Source of the DNA: Leptospira sp. 96542
GTDB taxonomy: Bacteria; Spirochaetota; Leptospiria; Leptospirales; Leptospiraceae
DNA: 64,000 nt
Direction of reading: 5' to 3'
NCBI GenBank assembly: GCA_029310945.1
Contig: JARJFC010000017.1
Coordinates: forward strand, 21,515-85,514
The translations under genes were made by a program, and so were the position numbers. Shown here piece by piece: positions 1 to 9,750 of the stretch (position 1 is the stretch's first letter; the number at the start of each line of letters is the position of its first letter). The notes under the pieces are model-generated. The model ran no database searches. It saw only the letters and a list, made by a program, of their open reading frames with translations, and had not been told where the DNA came from.

Positions 1-1500
1 CATATATCCATAGAAAGTTTAAGTTTTCGTTACGAATCTTCTTCTGAACCTCTATTCCAAAACTTGGATCTACACTTCGCACCTGGTTGGACAGCCATCG
101 TAGGCAAAAATGGAAGTGGTAAATCCACCCTTGCAAAAATGATTTTGGGAGAAATCTTTCCAGATTCTGGAAAGGTAATAGGAAATACAAACGTTTGTTA
201 TGTATCGCAGGAATCAGAAATCTCTTATGGTGATTTGGAAGATTTTATTTACGATGGTTCCAATACTACCGGGTATTGGAAGAACCTCTTAAATGTAAAA
301 ATACAAAATACAAATGAATTCGAATTTTTAAGTTATGGTGAAAGGCGAAGGGTGATACTTGCTCGTGCCTTCGCAAAAAACTCGTCTATATTGATTTTGG
401 ATGAACCTACAAACCATTTGGATTTTGAATCTGTAAAACTAATCCAGAAAACAATTTTGCAATACAGAGGTGTGGGGATTCTCATTAGTCACGACAGATA
501 TTTGTTAGATGAAGTTGCTAACTCTTGCGTATTTCTAAGTAAAAATTTTTCTTCTCAAAGGCCAGGAAATTATTCGGCAGGCAAACAAGAAATGGAAAGG
601 GAAACAAATGAACGGGTAAAAAATTGGCAAGAAGCTAAATTAGAACGGAAAAAACTAGAAGCTGAACTCTTTCGTCGGAGGGAGGATGCAAGTCTTTCGC
701 ATAAACATAGATCCAAAAAAGGTTTGGATCTACATGACCATGATGGTCGTCATAAAAAAAATCTTGCGAGGGTTACGGGAAAAGACGGGCAAGCAGGTCG
801 GTTGAAAAAACAACTTGATAAAAGAACCGAACACTCTGTCCATAAAGAAGAATCCTTGTTTGTTATCCTACCCGAAAAAGAAAATATTGGTTTGGTTTGG
901 AAAACAAAACCATCCAAACGAAACAATTTTTTCCATTGGGAAAAAAGATTGATTCCGTTTGGATTTGCTGATTTAAAAATAGAAAATCCAATCCTCATCA
1001 AATCGAATGCGAAAATTGGCATTTCTGGTACAAACGGTTCGGGGAAATCTTCCTTACTTAGATTTTTGCAAAAAGTAATTCTGGAAAAAAAAATTCCACA
1101 TTTATACCTTCCTCAAGAATTTTCGGAAATAGAATTGAAAACGATGAAGAGTGAGTTTCAAAGTTATTCTCCCGAAAAGAGGGCTCGGGTGCTTGCGGGG
1201 TTCCATCGGCTTGGGAGTGACCCAAAACGATTTTCTGAATCGGAAGACTTTAGTCCAGGGGAATGGAAAAAACTTTTCCTTTCCATTCATTTGGAATCTG
1301 AACCCGAAATCATTCTGTTAGATGAACCCACAAACCACCTCGACATCCTTTCTGTGGAGGCTTTGGAATCATCACTTTCTGTTCTCGGTACGCCTTTTGT
1401 CTTCGTGAGCCATGACAGAAGATTTTTGCTGTCCGTAGCAGAAGAAGAATGGATTTTGGAAAACTGGGTACTGACCCAAAAACATCTGGACAGAATCTAA
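1..1500 (+). CDS. ABC-F family ATP-binding protein, 5' end cut by window edge
   Basis: Soluble tandem-ABC ATPase of the ABC-F type, a family that acts on the ribosome rather than in transport. The reading frame is open from the first base, so the N-terminus lies outside the window. First cassette: Walker A GKNGSGKS, signature LSYGE, Walker B with DEPTNHLD. It is followed by a charged Lys/Glu/Arg-rich linker. Second cassette: GTNGSGKS, a degenerate signature (SPGEWKK) and a second DEPTNHLD. The signature of the second cassette departs from the usual LSGGE. There are no membrane segments. The stop lies 36 bases before ahpC, so the promoter of ahpC sits in the 3' end of this gene. The exact ABC-F subfamily cannot be told here. 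Confidence 0.93.
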   Translation, partial: HISIESLSFRYESSSEPLFQNLDLHFAPGWTAIVGKNGSGKSTLAKMILGEIFPDSGKVIGNTNVCYVSQESEISYGDLEDFIYDGSNTTGYWKNLLNVKIQNTNEFEFLSYGERRRVILARAFAKNSSILILDEPTNHLDFESVKLIQKTILQYRGVGILISHDRYLLDEVANSCVFLSKNFSSQRPGNYSAGKQEMERETNERVKNWQEAKLERKKLEAELFRRREDASLSHKHRSKKGLDLHDHDGRHKKNLARVTGKDGQAGRLKKQLDKRTEHSVHKEESLFVILPEKENIGLVWKTKPSKRNNFFHWEKRLIPFGFADLKIENPILIKSNAKIGISGTNGSGKSSLLRFLQKVILEKKIPHLYLPQEFSEIELKTMKSEFQSYSPEKRARVLAGFHRLGSDPKRFSESEDFSPGEWKKLFLSIHLESEPEIILLDEPTNHLDILSVEALESSLSVLGTPFVFVSHDRRFLLSVAEEEWILENWVLTQKHLDRI

Positions 1501-1516
1501 GTCTAATGTTTAGAAT
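1487..1516 (+). promoter_or_regulatory. Predicted promoter of ahpC
   Basis: TGGACA at 1487-1492 and TAGAAT at 1511-1516 are separated by 18 bases, giving a plausible sigma-70 promoter inside the 3' end of the ABC-F gene. The expected transcription start near 1523 leaves a leader of about 13 bases carrying the AAGGAG ribosome-binding site (1523-1528) before the ATG at 1536. Confidence 0.5.
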
Positions 1517-1524
1517 AATTCTAA
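1510..1524. promoter_or_regulatory. Fur/PerR-type operator (7-1-7 palindrome)
   Basis: TTAGAAT-A-ATTCTAA is a perfect 7-1-7 inverted repeat of the Fur/PerR box type. It covers the whole predicted -10 hexamer of ahpC and touches its ribosome-binding site. Peroxide-sensing PerR control of ahpC is well known in bacteria that carry PerR, so repression relieved by peroxide is the natural inference. Which Fur-family member binds is not decided by sequence. Confidence 0.6.
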
Positions 1525-1535
1525 GGAGTGAATCT

Positions 1536-2129
1536 ATGCCACAAGTAACATCACATGCCCCTGACTTCAAAGCAACAGCAGTCATTGGCGAATCTTTCAA
1601 AGAAATCAAATTATCTGATTATAAAGGAAAATGGGTGGTTTTGTTTTTTTACCCACTTGATTTTACATTCGTTTGCCCAACGGAAATCATTGAATACGAT
1701 GCCAAACTTGAAGAATTCAAAAAAATTGGAGCGGAAGTATTGGGTGTTTCGATTGACAGCGAATTTTCACACTTGGCTTGGAAAAAAACTCCGAAAAAAG
1801 AGGGTGGGATTGGTGACATCAAATACCCGTTAATTGCTGATAAAACCAAAGAAATTGCGAAATCGTTCGGTGTTCTCATTGAATCTGGTCCCGATGCAGG
1901 TGTGGCTCTCCGTGGAACTTTCATCATCGATCCAAATGGAATCATCAGACAAGCAACTGTGAATGACCTTCCTGTTGGGCGTAATATTGAAGAAGCAATT
2001 CGCCTGATCAAAGCATTTCAATTTGTAGAGAAACATGGTGAAGTTTGCCCTGCGAACTGGAACGAAGGACAAAAAACCATGAAAGCGGATCCTACTGGAT
2101 CAAAAGAATATTTTTCGAGTGTAAACTAA
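1536..2129 (+). CDS. ahpC: Typical 2-Cys peroxiredoxin (AhpC/Prx1 family)
   Basis: Cytosolic thiol peroxidase of 197 residues reducing H2O2 and organic peroxides. The peroxidatic Cys lies in the motif DFTFVCPTE and the resolving Cys in VCPANW near the C-terminus, which defines the typical 2-Cys class. The start was set at the ATG at 1536 because AAGGAG lies at 1523-1528; a longer in-frame opening back to 1449 overlaps the ABC-F gene and lacks homologous sequence. sufB follows after 45 bases on the same strand, so co-transcription is likely. A Fur/PerR-type palindrome overlaps the promoter. No AhpF partner gene is seen nearby, so the reductant is probably thioredoxin (inference). Confidence 0.95.
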   Translation: MPQVTSHAPDFKATAVIGESFKEIKLSDYKGKWVVLFFYPLDFTFVCPTEIIEYDAKLEEFKKIGAEVLGVSIDSEFSHLAWKKTPKKEGGIGDIKYPLIADKTKEIAKSFGVLIESGPDAGVALRGTFIIDPNGIIRQATVNDLPVGRNIEEAIRLIKAFQFVEKHGEVCPANWNEGQKTMKADPTGSKEYFSSVN

Positions 2130-2174
2130 CGGAAGTTTGCAGCTAAAAAATACAATTTAAACAAAGTAGAAAAA

Positions 2175-3566
2175 ATGGAAACAACCTTACAGAAAGACGA
2201 AAATAAGTTTTTTAAGCCGGATAATTTTCCGAAGGGGCTTACCCGTAAGGTTGTTGAGTCCATTTCTGCAATTAAAAATGAACCTAGTTGGCTTGCGGAA
2301 TTTCGCCTCAAAGCCTTTGATGTTTACGAATCAAAACCAATGCCAACCTGGGGTTTTATTCCGCAGTTCCAAATCAATATCGATGACTATGTTCATTATG
2401 TTGGTTCCAATCAGAAAAAGAAAAAATCTTGGGACGAAGTGGATCCTGAAATTTTACGAAGTTTCGAAAAACTAGGAATCCCTGAACACGAACGTAAGTA
2501 TCTTGCGGGCATCGAAACAATGAACGATTCTGAAACTATTTATGCGAATGTCAAAAAAGAACTCACAGATTTAGGAATTATATTTTGCGACATTGACACA
2601 GCCATAAAAGAATACCCCGAACTTGTTCGTGAGTATTTGGGTACGGTTGTGACCATTGGTGATAATAAATTTTCGGCACTCAACTCCTGTGTGTTTAGTG
2701 GCGGGTCATTTGCATATATTCCCAAAGGTGTGAAAACACCGATGCCCTTACAGGCTTACTTTAAGGTAACTGCCGCTAGTTCTGGTCAATACGAAAGAAC
2801 TCTACTCATTGCAGACGAAGATTCACATTTGGAATACAGCGAAGGTTGTACTTCAGTGCAGGACAAGGGAACTAATTTTCATACAGCGGTAGTGGAACTA
2901 GTTGCGAAAAAAAATTCTAAGATATTTTATACCACCATACAAAACTGGAAAAAAAACATGTACAATTGGACCGTAAAACGAGGGATATGTGGTGAAAGCG
3001 CACATATAACTTGGACTGATTGTAATATAGGTGCAAACACAATCAAATACCCTGGTATCATTTTACAGGGTGATCATTCTACGGGTGATGTATTATCTCT
3101 CGCATTTGCGGGCAATGGACAAGTGCAGGATACGGGTGCTCGGATCATCCATGTGGGAAAAAATACCCGTTCCAATGTACTAGCAAAGGGTGTAGCCTTA
3201 GACGGTGGGGTCAATTCATACCGAGGTCTTGTGAAATTTGAACCATCAAGTAAAGGTTCTTATAGTCATATCAAATGTGATGGACTGATGATGGACAATC
3301 GTTCTCAATCCCATGCTTACCCTTATAACGATGTATCGGGGGAAGATGGCAGTTTGAATTATGAAGCCACTGTTTCCAAAATCGACGATGACCAACTCTT
3401 TTACCTCCAGTCGAGAGGGTTATCGGAAGATGATGCAAAATTACTCATCATCAATGGATTTTGTGAAGGAGTGACCAAACATTTGGATGTGGAATATTCT
3501 GTGGAAATGACAAAACTCATCCGTATGATTTTGGAAGATGGAAAGGTAATTGCCGAAACAAACTAA
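2175..3566 (+). CDS. sufB: Fe-S cluster assembly scaffold SufB
   Basis: SufB subunit of the SUF iron-sulfur assembly machinery, 463 residues, about the usual length. The C-terminal core is typical: the stretch around [15 protein letters not shown], the [10 protein letters not shown] segment, a conserved Cys in HIKCDGLM and a Glu in EATVSKI, followed by [14 protein letters not shown]. In known systems SufB works with SufC (ATPase) and SufD and receives sulfur from SufS/SufE; none of these genes lies in this window. Its position behind ahpC under a Fur/PerR-like box suggests induction under peroxide stress, when Fe-S clusters are damaged. The intergenic gap of 45 bases has no terminator. Confidence 0.95.
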   Translation: METTLQKDENKFFKPDNFPKGLTRKVVESISAIKNEPSWLAEFRLKAFDVYESKPMPTWGFIPQFQINIDDYVHYVGSNQKKKKSWDEVDPEILRSFEKLGIPEHERKYLAGIETMNDSETIYANVKKELTDLGIIFCDIDTAIKEYPELVREYLGTVVTIGDNKFSALNSCVFSGGSFAYIPKGVKTPMPLQAYFKVTAASSGQYERTLLIADEDSHLEYSEGCTSVQDKGTNFHTAVVELVAKKNSKIFYTTIQNWKKNMYNWTVKRGICGESAHITWTDCNIGANTIKYPGIILQGDHSTGDVLSLAFAGNGQVQDTGARIIHVGKNTRSNVLAKGVALDGGVNSYRGLVKFEPSSKGSYSHIKCDGLMMDNRSQSHAYPYNDVSGEDGSLNYEATVSKIDDDQLFYLQSRGLSEDDAKLLIINGFCEGVTKHLDVEYSVEMTKLIRMILEDGKVIAETN

Positions 3567-3572
3567 TCGTTC

Positions 3573-3612
3573 ATTCATTTTTAAGCATTTAGTAATGAAT
3601 CCATCGTTTTTT
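3573..3612 (+). terminator. Weak terminator-like hairpin after sufB
   Basis: An AT-rich 7-base inverted repeat (3573-3579 with 3594-3600) lies just after the sufB stop and is followed by six T at 3607-3612. The stem is weak, so readthrough is possible. Confidence 0.3.
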
Positions 3613-3645
3613 GATTGCCCGATACAAACATAGACTGGTAGTCTT

Positions 3646-3660
3646 AGGGAGTAAACTCCC
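3646..3660 (+). promoter_or_regulatory. Ribosome-binding site folded into a hairpin
   Basis: The Shine-Dalgarno sequence AGGGAG (3646-3651) can pair perfectly with CTCCC (3656-3660) across a TAAA loop, and the ATG follows directly at 3661. A second small stem (AGACT/AGTCT, about 3632-3644) lies just upstream. Opening of the hairpin should be needed for translation of the downstream lipoprotein, which suggests thermosensitive or coupled control (inference). Confidence 0.4.
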
Positions 3661-4899
3661 ATGAACAAGTTCAAATATTTAATCTTAATTTTATCCATGG
3701 TTTCTTTCGTGTCTTGTGAAGACATCGGAAGAACTTTTATGAAAACATTCTCTCGTAAATACGAAACAACAGGGGATGTGCTGGGTTCTAAACCTATTTT
3801 TATCAGTGCAGATGTGAGTCGAAAACAAGTGAGTATCGCCTTACAGGAAGTTGTCAAAACAAAAGAACCAACAGACATTCAGTTCCCACCAGGAGATTCT
3901 CCATTTTTGTTTGTTTTGGAAAAATCAGGCAATCTTATTTTATTTGATCGTCAATCTAAAGTTAAACGAGTTTTGCATACATGGGTTGTGCTTACCGATA
4001 GCGAAGAGGGTCTGCTTGGGTTATCTTTCCACCCTAGTTATCCGAAAGAACCGAAAGCTTATGTAAATTATGTTAAGGAAATTGGTAAAAAAGATCATAC
4101 AGTTGTTTCTGAAATTTTGATCCAAAACCCCAGCAATTTTGAAGCTATGAAAGTGACGAATGAAAGGGTATTACTTTCTATAGAACAACCCTATCCCAAC
4201 CATAACGCTGGTCAATTGGTGTTTGGTCCGGATGGGTTTTTATACATTGGCCTTGGGGACGGGGGTTTGCGTGCTGATCCAAAAGCTAATGGGCAAAATC
4301 CCTCCACCTTGCTTGGTTCGATGTTGCGCATTGATACTCGTCCTGATATTGCAAATAAACGAGAATATTCTATCCCCAAAGACAATCCATTCATTGGAAA
4401 AAAAGGCCACAAAGAAGAAATTTTTGCCTATGGAATTCGTAACCCATGGAGGTTTAGTTTTGCACCTGATGGGCGTTTGGTTGTTGCTGACGTAGGCCAA
4501 GACAAATACGAAGAGTTGGATATACTTGAGGCTGGTAAAAACTATGGATGGAACCAAACTGAAGGTTTTCATTGTTTTATTGATGATTGTAATGTAAATT
4601 TGTATACAAAACCTTTTTATGAATATGGTAGAGAGGAAGGTCAATCCATCACTGGAGGATACGTTTATACAGGTTCCGAAATTTCGGAGTTAAAAGGTAA
4701 ATACGTATTTGGTGACTTTATCCAAGGTAAAATTTGGGCATTAACTTTGCCTAAACCAGGAGAAAATGGCCCGGTGACAGAAGTAATGAGCCTCGGTAAG
4801 TGGAACCTACTCATTTCGACGTTCGGTCGGGATGCGGAAGGAGATCTATTTGTGGCTGACTATCAAACTGGTAAAATTTTTAAAATCGTAAAACCATAA
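3661..4899 (+). CDS. PQQ-type sugar (glucose/sorbosone) dehydrogenase lipoprotein
   Basis: Exported lipoprotein of 412 residues with a soluble quinoprotein-type beta-propeller fold. The N-terminus is a lipoprotein signal: two Lys, a hydrophobic core and the lipobox FVSC with Cys19. Family motifs include PNHNAGQLVFGPDGFLYIG followed by LGDGG, then FAYGIRNPWRFSF, DVGQDKYEE and GKNYGWNQTEG, all typical of glucose/sorbosone dehydrogenases and Hhip-like domains. It would oxidise a sugar or alcohol at the cell surface or in the periplasm using PQQ if the cofactor is available; the real substrate is unknown. The stop is 10 bases before the next gene, so the two probably form an operon. The ribosome-binding site is hidden in a small hairpin. 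Confidence 0.85.
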   Translation: MNKFKYLILILSMVSFVSCEDIGRTFMKTFSRKYETTGDVLGSKPIFISADVSRKQVSIALQEVVKTKEPTDIQFPPGDSPFLFVLEKSGNLILFDRQSKVKRVLHTWVVLTDSEEGLLGLSFHPSYPKEPKAYVNYVKEIGKKDHTVVSEILIQNPSNFEAMKVTNERVLLSIEQPYPNHNAGQLVFGPDGFLYIGLGDGGLRADPKANGQNPSTLLGSMLRIDTRPDIANKREYSIPKDNPFIGKKGHKEEIFAYGIRNPWRFSFAPDGRLVVADVGQDKYEELDILEAGKNYGWNQTEGFHCFIDDCNVNLYTKPFYEYGREEGQSITGGYVYTGSEISELKGKYVFGDFIQGKIWALTLPKPGENGPVTEVMSLGKWNLLISTFGRDAEGDLFVADYQTGKIFKIVKP

Positions 4900-4909
4900 G
4901 TAGCTCAAG

Positions 4910-6904
4910 ATGAAAACAATATTATCCCGATTACCGTTCTATGTACGGTTCCATTTGGTTTTGGGCACTCTTGGTTTATTTTTTTTGACAATCTACCGAG
5001 TTGCCTTCTTTTCGATGTACTCCTACCGAATGACAGACAAATCATTTTGGATTGTAATGAAGGCGTTTTTAAAGGGAGTGCGGTTTGATATTTCCGTACT
5101 CTCTATCCTACTTGGTTTTAGTTTGGTTTACTCTTCGTTACATTTTTTGAATCGGAGTAAAATCTACCGAGCTGTTTGGCGAACCCTCCCCATTGTTTTT
5201 GTCATCCTACTTTTGTTTTTACTCATTGCCGATTTGATCTATTACGAAAACGGAAATAAACATTTGGGTTATGAAGCATTTGCCTACCTGGGATTGGAAA
5301 TGTTTCCACTCATTGGTTCTGCCTTTGCACAAAATCCATTATTTTTTTTGTTTGGACTTCTGGTCATTGCGCTCATTAGTTTTGGTATTTATAAATTCCA
5401 AAGGCGCTTCCCTTACACCCATACCAGTTTACATTACGGTTGGGCAAGTTTCCAATTTTTACTCATTTTGGCTTTGGTCATTCTTGGAATTCGGGGCGGG
5501 ATCCAAACAAGTCCCCTTCGAAATAGTGACGCCATCATCACGAAGGAAACAATCACAAACGATTTGGTTTTGAATCCTGGATTCACTGTCATCACCGATC
5601 TGAAGATGACAAAGGTTGACAAACGTCATGTGATGGCATTGAACGTCGCATCGAAACTTGTCCAGGAAAAGGTATCGTATTCGGGTGCGGAATTTGTCAG
5701 TTCCGAATACCCGCTTCTCCGTAGAACAACCGTTCAATCTTCAAAACCACTTCCGAATATCATTGTGATTGTCCTAGAAGGTTGGACAGGTAAGTTCATC
5801 GATATCATAGGTGATGGAAAAGTCGAAGGTAAAGAAGTGACCCCGCACTTCAATAAACTCATCCGCCAAGGAATGTTCTTTCAGAATTTTTTTGCAAGTG
5901 GGGGGAGGACAACAAATGGTCTCATGGCGCTTATGGGTGGAATTCCCGATAGGCCGGGTCTCACTGCTGTGCGAACTCCACAAATCCTAAACCGATTTTC
6001 AGGTCTTGGAAATATAGCAAAAACCATAGGTTATGATACTTTGTTTGTCACCGGAACCGACCTGAGTTTTAATAATAAAGGTAGCATTATGTATCATTGG
6101 GGTTTTGATACTTTGGTAGGCAAACAAGAGTTAGAAAAAAATCCTGAATACAAAACTGGACCTTGGAGTTATTTGGACGAGTCCTCATTGGATGCTATGC
6201 ACAAACGACTTTTGGAAGTAAAAAAAGACAAACCGATTGTTTCTGTCATTCATACGGGAACCACTCATTATCCGTACAAAGTGCCCGAAGAAAAATTTAG
6301 ATTGTTTGGTAGTGACACACAGGATAGCGAATACTTAAATGTTTTGTATTATGCTGATTTTGCTTTGAAAGAGTATTTGGATAAAGCAAAAACTGCTCCT
6401 TATTTTAAAGATAGTATTTTCTTTTTTGTATCTGACCATTCACACCACAGATTTTTAAATTATTATGAAGATCGAAATGTTCCCTTTCTCATTTATGCGC
6501 CTGGCAGAATCAAACCTGAAATCAGAAAAGATATTACATCTCAATTGGATCTTATCCCAACCATTTTAGGATTTTTGGAACGGGAAGTGTATTTCAGTGT
6601 TATAGGTCGTGACCTTCGGCAAGTTAAAGGTGATTCGGCCTATTTTGCTTATGGGAATATTTTTGGTTGGATCGAAGACGATTTTTTATACTACCAATCA
6701 GTGCAAGGTGGAGTAGGTGAAACCAAAACCATCAAACCACCGTTTATTGACATTGGCCTTTGTTATCAAAACATAAAACTATGTGAAAAACATTCCAATT
6801 TTACAAAGGCTTATCTGAATTTAGGGGATGAACTTTTAAAATCGAACAAACTGTTTCCCTCAGAAACAGTTTTGTCCGAAATTAAATCTAGTACCAAGAA
6901 TTAG
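4910..6904 (+). CDS. LTA synthase/MdoB-like membrane sulfatase-family transferase
   Basis: Inner-membrane protein of 664 residues. Residues 1 to about 200 hold five hydrophobic segments, followed by a periplasmic alkaline-phosphatase/sulfatase-fold domain from about residue 275. Features visible: IIVIVLEGWTGK (metal site Glu), the nucleophile region SGGRTTNGLMALMGG with a Thr, and SDHSHH near the C-terminus (metal-binding Asp and His). This matches the LtaS/OpgB group, which transfers phosphoglycerol from phosphatidylglycerol to polymers or glucans. Leptospira does not make Gram-positive teichoic acid, so periplasmic glucan or a lipid head group is a more likely acceptor (inference). The gene ends converging on, and overlapping by 17 bases, the minus-strand desaturase gene. 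Confidence 0.85.
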   Translation: MKTILSRLPFYVRFHLVLGTLGLFFLTIYRVAFFSMYSYRMTDKSFWIVMKAFLKGVRFDISVLSILLGFSLVYSSLHFLNRSKIYRAVWRTLPIVFVILLLFLLIADLIYYENGNKHLGYEAFAYLGLEMFPLIGSAFAQNPLFFLFGLLVIALISFGIYKFQRRFPYTHTSLHYGWASFQFLLILALVILGIRGGIQTSPLRNSDAIITKETITNDLVLNPGFTVITDLKMTKVDKRHVMALNVASKLVQEKVSYSGAEFVSSEYPLLRRTTVQSSKPLPNIIVIVLEGWTGKFIDIIGDGKVEGKEVTPHFNKLIRQGMFFQNFFASGGRTTNGLMALMGGIPDRPGLTAVRTPQILNRFSGLGNIAKTIGYDTLFVTGTDLSFNNKGSIMYHWGFDTLVGKQELEKNPEYKTGPWSYLDESSLDAMHKRLLEVKKDKPIVSVIHTGTTHYPYKVPEEKFRLFGSDTQDSEYLNVLYYADFALKEYLDKAKTAPYFKDSIFFFVSDHSHHRFLNYYEDRNVPFLIYAPGRIKPEIRKDITSQLDLIPTILGFLEREVYFSVIGRDLRQVKGDSAYFAYGNIFGWIEDDFLYYQSVQGGVGETKTIKPPFIDIGLCYQNIKLCEKHSNFTKAYLNLGDELLKSNKLFPSETVLSEIKSSTKN

Positions 6905-8204
6905 TGATATTGGATAAATCAAAAAATGTTTTTCTTTTGATAAGGATCCAAAGTAAGGATACAAACGACAAAGAAATGAGTGGAATCGCAAAAAGTTCTA
7001 TGTTTGGAATTTTGGAATAGAATAAGGTAATGAGAAATGCCAAAATAAAAATGGCATTTCGCACTACTTCTGTTCTGCGAGACCAACGTTTCATTTCCAT
7101 GGTTCGATTGATCGAAAACAAACTAAATACAATGATAACTGAAAGTATGGCAAGTGTCGTCATATCGTTCAAATCAAGTTTGGCAACTTTCCAAATCACA
7201 AGACCTACGATGAGGAGAACCGTTGCCTGCAAAGCCACATAGACCATAACACCAATGGGTGCCTTGGGATTGTATTTTTCTGTGTAAGCTGGTTCCTTAA
7301 ATTCATCGTCTTTTGTGCGTAGGTGTTCAGGTTTCCAACCAGGTGGGCCAAAAACAACCATCCAAATATCGCGAAAGGAACGAGATTTTTTGATATGATC
7401 CCACATCTCTTTATAAACATGTAAATTGACTGTGATCGGGTTGAAGGAGTTCACAGGTTTTGTGAGACCGTAAATGGGTTCGTCTGTCTCCCATTCGAAA
7501 CTTTTGAACATTCTATCCCAAATGATAAAGATACCGCCATGGTTTTTGTCTAGATACTTTTTTTGTGTTCCATGGTGGACACGGTGGTTGGATGGGGTCA
7601 CCATAAACTCTTCGAAAAATCCCAACTTGCCAACAAACCGAGTGTGAACCAAAAACTGATACACTTTTAAAATGCGATGGCTAAGTAAAAACATTTCCCA
7701 AGGCATTCCAATTACTGCCATTGAAAGATAGTAGGCATATTCAAAAATTCTTTGTAAACCGTTGCCACGGAAAGCAACAGCTAAATTCATTTCTTGGGTG
7801 GAGTGGTGTGTTACATGGTTTGCCCAAAATAGATTGATTTCGTGGCAATGTCTATGGAACCAATAATAAATAAAATCGGCCAAAACCACAGCAAAACTCC
7901 AAACACCAAGGGCATACCAATTGATGGAGAACGTATTCGAAAATTGGAAAGGACTAGTGAGTGGAAAAAATTGGTAACCTAGCGAAAACAAAGAATATCT
8001 TTGGTAGACGATATCATAAATATAAAGTGCTCCGATGAGGATTACGACCCCAACGAGTGCAAAAATAACCCCTGTGCTCACATCGGCAATGAGAACGTTC
8101 AACCGGTAATACTCTTTGCCTTTCATGTAGGATACAAAGATCTCGATTCCGATCAGAGCTACCATGACCAAAAAGGCATATTCCATAAAAGCGTCACTAT
8201 TCAT
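6888..8204 (-). CDS. Sterol desaturase / fatty acid hydroxylase family membrane protein
   Basis: Polytopic membrane di-iron enzyme of 438 residues. The three histidine clusters of the family are present: HRHCH at residues 117-121, HVTHH at 130-134 and HRVHH at 207-211. Hydrophobic segments occupy about residues 8-25, 45-65 and 95-116, and three more lie after residue 320, giving a longer C-terminal membrane domain than the minimal family (about 250-300 residues). Members hydroxylate or desaturate sterols, fatty acids or ether lipids; the substrate cannot be read from sequence. It is monocistronic and convergent with the sulfatase gene. Confidence 0.88.
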   Translation of the reverse strand: MNSDAFMEYAFLVMVALIGIEIFVSYMKGKEYYRLNVLIADVSTGVIFALVGVVILIGALYIYDIVYQRYSLFSLGYQFFPLTSPFQFSNTFSINWYALGVWSFAVVLADFIYYWFHRHCHEINLFWANHVTHHSTQEMNLAVAFRGNGLQRIFEYAYYLSMAVIGMPWEMFLLSHRILKVYQFLVHTRFVGKLGFFEEFMVTPSNHRVHHGTQKKYLDKNHGGIFIIWDRMFKSFEWETDEPIYGLTKPVNSFNPITVNLHVYKEMWDHIKKSRSFRDIWMVVFGPPGWKPEHLRTKDDEFKEPAYTEKYNPKAPIGVMVYVALQATVLLIVGLVIWKVAKLDLNDMTTLAILSVIIVFSLFSINRTMEMKRWSRRTEVVRNAIFILAFLITLFYSKIPNIELFAIPLISLSFVSLLWILIKRKTFFDLSNITNSWY

Positions 8205-8323
8205 TGGTGGATATCCCCTCCATATGTACTAGGCTTTGAGAAAGCTCCCCGTGAGTCAATGTGCATTTCGACTAATTTACAATACGATCTGGTAACAAAA
8301 GAGATTTTAGACTTGTTCAATGG

Positions 8324-8350
8324 AATGATTCTGCAAGAATTTGAATCATT
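8324..8350. repeat. Inverted repeat in the 8205-8420 gap
   Basis: AATGATTC (8324-8331) and GAATCATT (8343-8350) form an 8-base perfect inverted repeat in the 216-base gap between the divergent desaturase and rlmN genes. It could be an operator or a small stem-loop. Nothing else definable was seen in the gap; the long plus-strand opening over 8001-8354 is a shadow of the desaturase gene. Confidence 0.3.
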
Positions 8351-8420
8351 ATAGAAATCCTTGTCCCCGTTCCCCCAAACGAAACATTGGTTTATATATA
8401 GGGTTTACCTAAAAAATATT

Positions 8421-9479
8421 ATGAAAGAAGAGATTCCCATTCTCAAAGGCAAAACAAAAAAAGAGTTAACTGAACTCTGTGCTTCACTTGGTCTCGAAGC
8501 CTACCGAGCCTCTCAAATTTATACGGGGATCTATAAGAACCGTTATACGAATATTGACCAATTCACCACACTTTCCAAAGAGGTTCGAACTGTCTTAAAG
8601 GAAAAAACTCTATACCCTGAAATTGAACTGGGGAGAGAACTCATCTCAAAAGATGACGGTACTCGGAAGTTCACTTTTTTTGTGGGAGAAGGGAAAGAAA
8701 TTGAAACTGTCTGGATTCCTTCTGGGGATGGTGGTCGCAAAACAATATGTATCTCATCCCAAATTGGTTGTACCCTCAATTGTAAATTTTGTGCCACAGG
8801 TCTTTTGGAATACAAAGGCAATTTGGCAACTTGGCAAATTCTCGACCAAATTCTCCAGGTGGAAAAGATCGTGGGTGACCGTGCTACAAACATCGTCTTT
8901 ATGGGAATGGGTGAACCGATGCACAATTATTTTTCTGTGATGAAGGCAGCCCATATCCTTCGTGATCAGGATGGGTTTGGTTTGGGTGCACTCCGGATCA
9001 CCATTTCCACTGCTGGTGTTACAACAGGTATCAGTCGTTTCATCGAAAACAAAGAACCTTTTAATTTTGCAATATCTCTCAATCATCCAAACCCTCGTGC
9101 TCGTTCCTCGGTGATGGATGTGAATGACAAACATCCTTTGGAAAAATTGATTGATTCGGCCAAACGGTTCACAAAGGAACTAAACCGTGCCATTACATTT
9201 GAATATGTTATGATCCCTGATGTGAATATGGGCAAAGACAATGCGGAGAGGCTTGCGAAAATTTCGAGGTCGGTGAACAAATGTAAAATCAACGTCATTC
9301 CTCTTAACACCGATTTTACTGGTTGGAGGAGACCAACAGAAGACGAAGTGAACGAATTTATAAGTATTCTAAGATCAAAAACAAACGCACCCATTCTGAA
9401 CAGGCGTAGTCCCGGTCGCGATATCAACGGGGCATGTGGAATGTTGGCGCTAAAAGGAATTAGAAGTGAAACAAATTAA
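8421..9479 (+). CDS. rlmN: 23S rRNA (adenine-2503-C2)/tRNA methyltransferase RlmN
   Basis: Radical-SAM enzyme of 352 residues that methylates C2 of A2503 in 23S rRNA and A37 in some tRNAs. The radical-SAM cluster motif is CTLNCKFC (Cys117, Cys121, Cys124). GMGEPMHNY is the SAM-binding GEP motif, and the C-terminal [13 protein letters not shown] holds the Cys that forms the methyl-transfer adduct. I chose the ATG at 8421; an in-frame TTG at 8361 would add 20 residues with no family similarity. It overlaps the next lipoprotein gene by 14 bases, suggesting translational coupling. Confidence 0.95.
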   Translation: MKEEIPILKGKTKKELTELCASLGLEAYRASQIYTGIYKNRYTNIDQFTTLSKEVRTVLKEKTLYPEIELGRELISKDDGTRKFTFFVGEGKEIETVWIPSGDGGRKTICISSQIGCTLNCKFCATGLLEYKGNLATWQILDQILQVEKIVGDRATNIVFMGMGEPMHNYFSVMKAAHILRDQDGFGLGALRITISTAGVTTGISRFIENKEPFNFAISLNHPNPRARSSVMDVNDKHPLEKLIDSAKRFTKELNRAITFEYVMIPDVNMGKDNAERLAKISRSVNKCKINVIPLNTDFTGWRRPTEDEVNEFISILRSKTNAPILNRRSPGRDINGACGMLALKGIRSETN

Positions 9480-9750
9480 TTTAGGACTGGTCTTGGTTTC
9501 GATTTTTATCCTAACTTCTTGCCAAGACATCGTTGAACAAAAATGCCAATTGGCATGTGAAAAATTTGTCTCTTGCACGGAACAAGAGTTAAAGATAGAA
9601 CTTTCAGTAGATGTCAAACGAACGGGTCGGATCCAATGTATGGATGGATGCACCACTCACAATAGTGATATATTGCAGTGTTTTGACCAAGAACCGAATT
9701 CTTGTAAGGGTTTTGGTGAATGTTTGATTCAAATTGGTACCTTGGAATGA
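9466..9750 (+). CDS. Small Cys-rich lipoprotein
   Basis: Predicted lipoprotein of 94 residues, starting at GTG 9466 inside the end of rlmN. The signal peptide ends in LTSC with Cys19. The mature part holds eight further Cys (for example [20 protein letters not shown] and SCKGFGEC), an even number that suggests disulfide-bonded pairs in the periplasm or outer membrane. I do not recognise a function. Its stop overlaps the next start as ATGA (9747-9750), so rlmN, this gene and the glycosyltransferase look like one translationally coupled unit. Confidence 0.8.
   Translation: MKQINLGLVLVSIFILTSCQDIVEQKCQLACEKFVSCTEQELKIELSVDVKRTGRIQCMDGCTTHNSDILQCFDQEPNSCKGFGECLIQIGTLE

Noticed and set aside
8001..8354. 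117-codon plus-strand open frame upstream of rlmN
   Set aside because: Two thirds lies antisense within the desaturase gene; no ribosome-binding site and no protein-like motifs.
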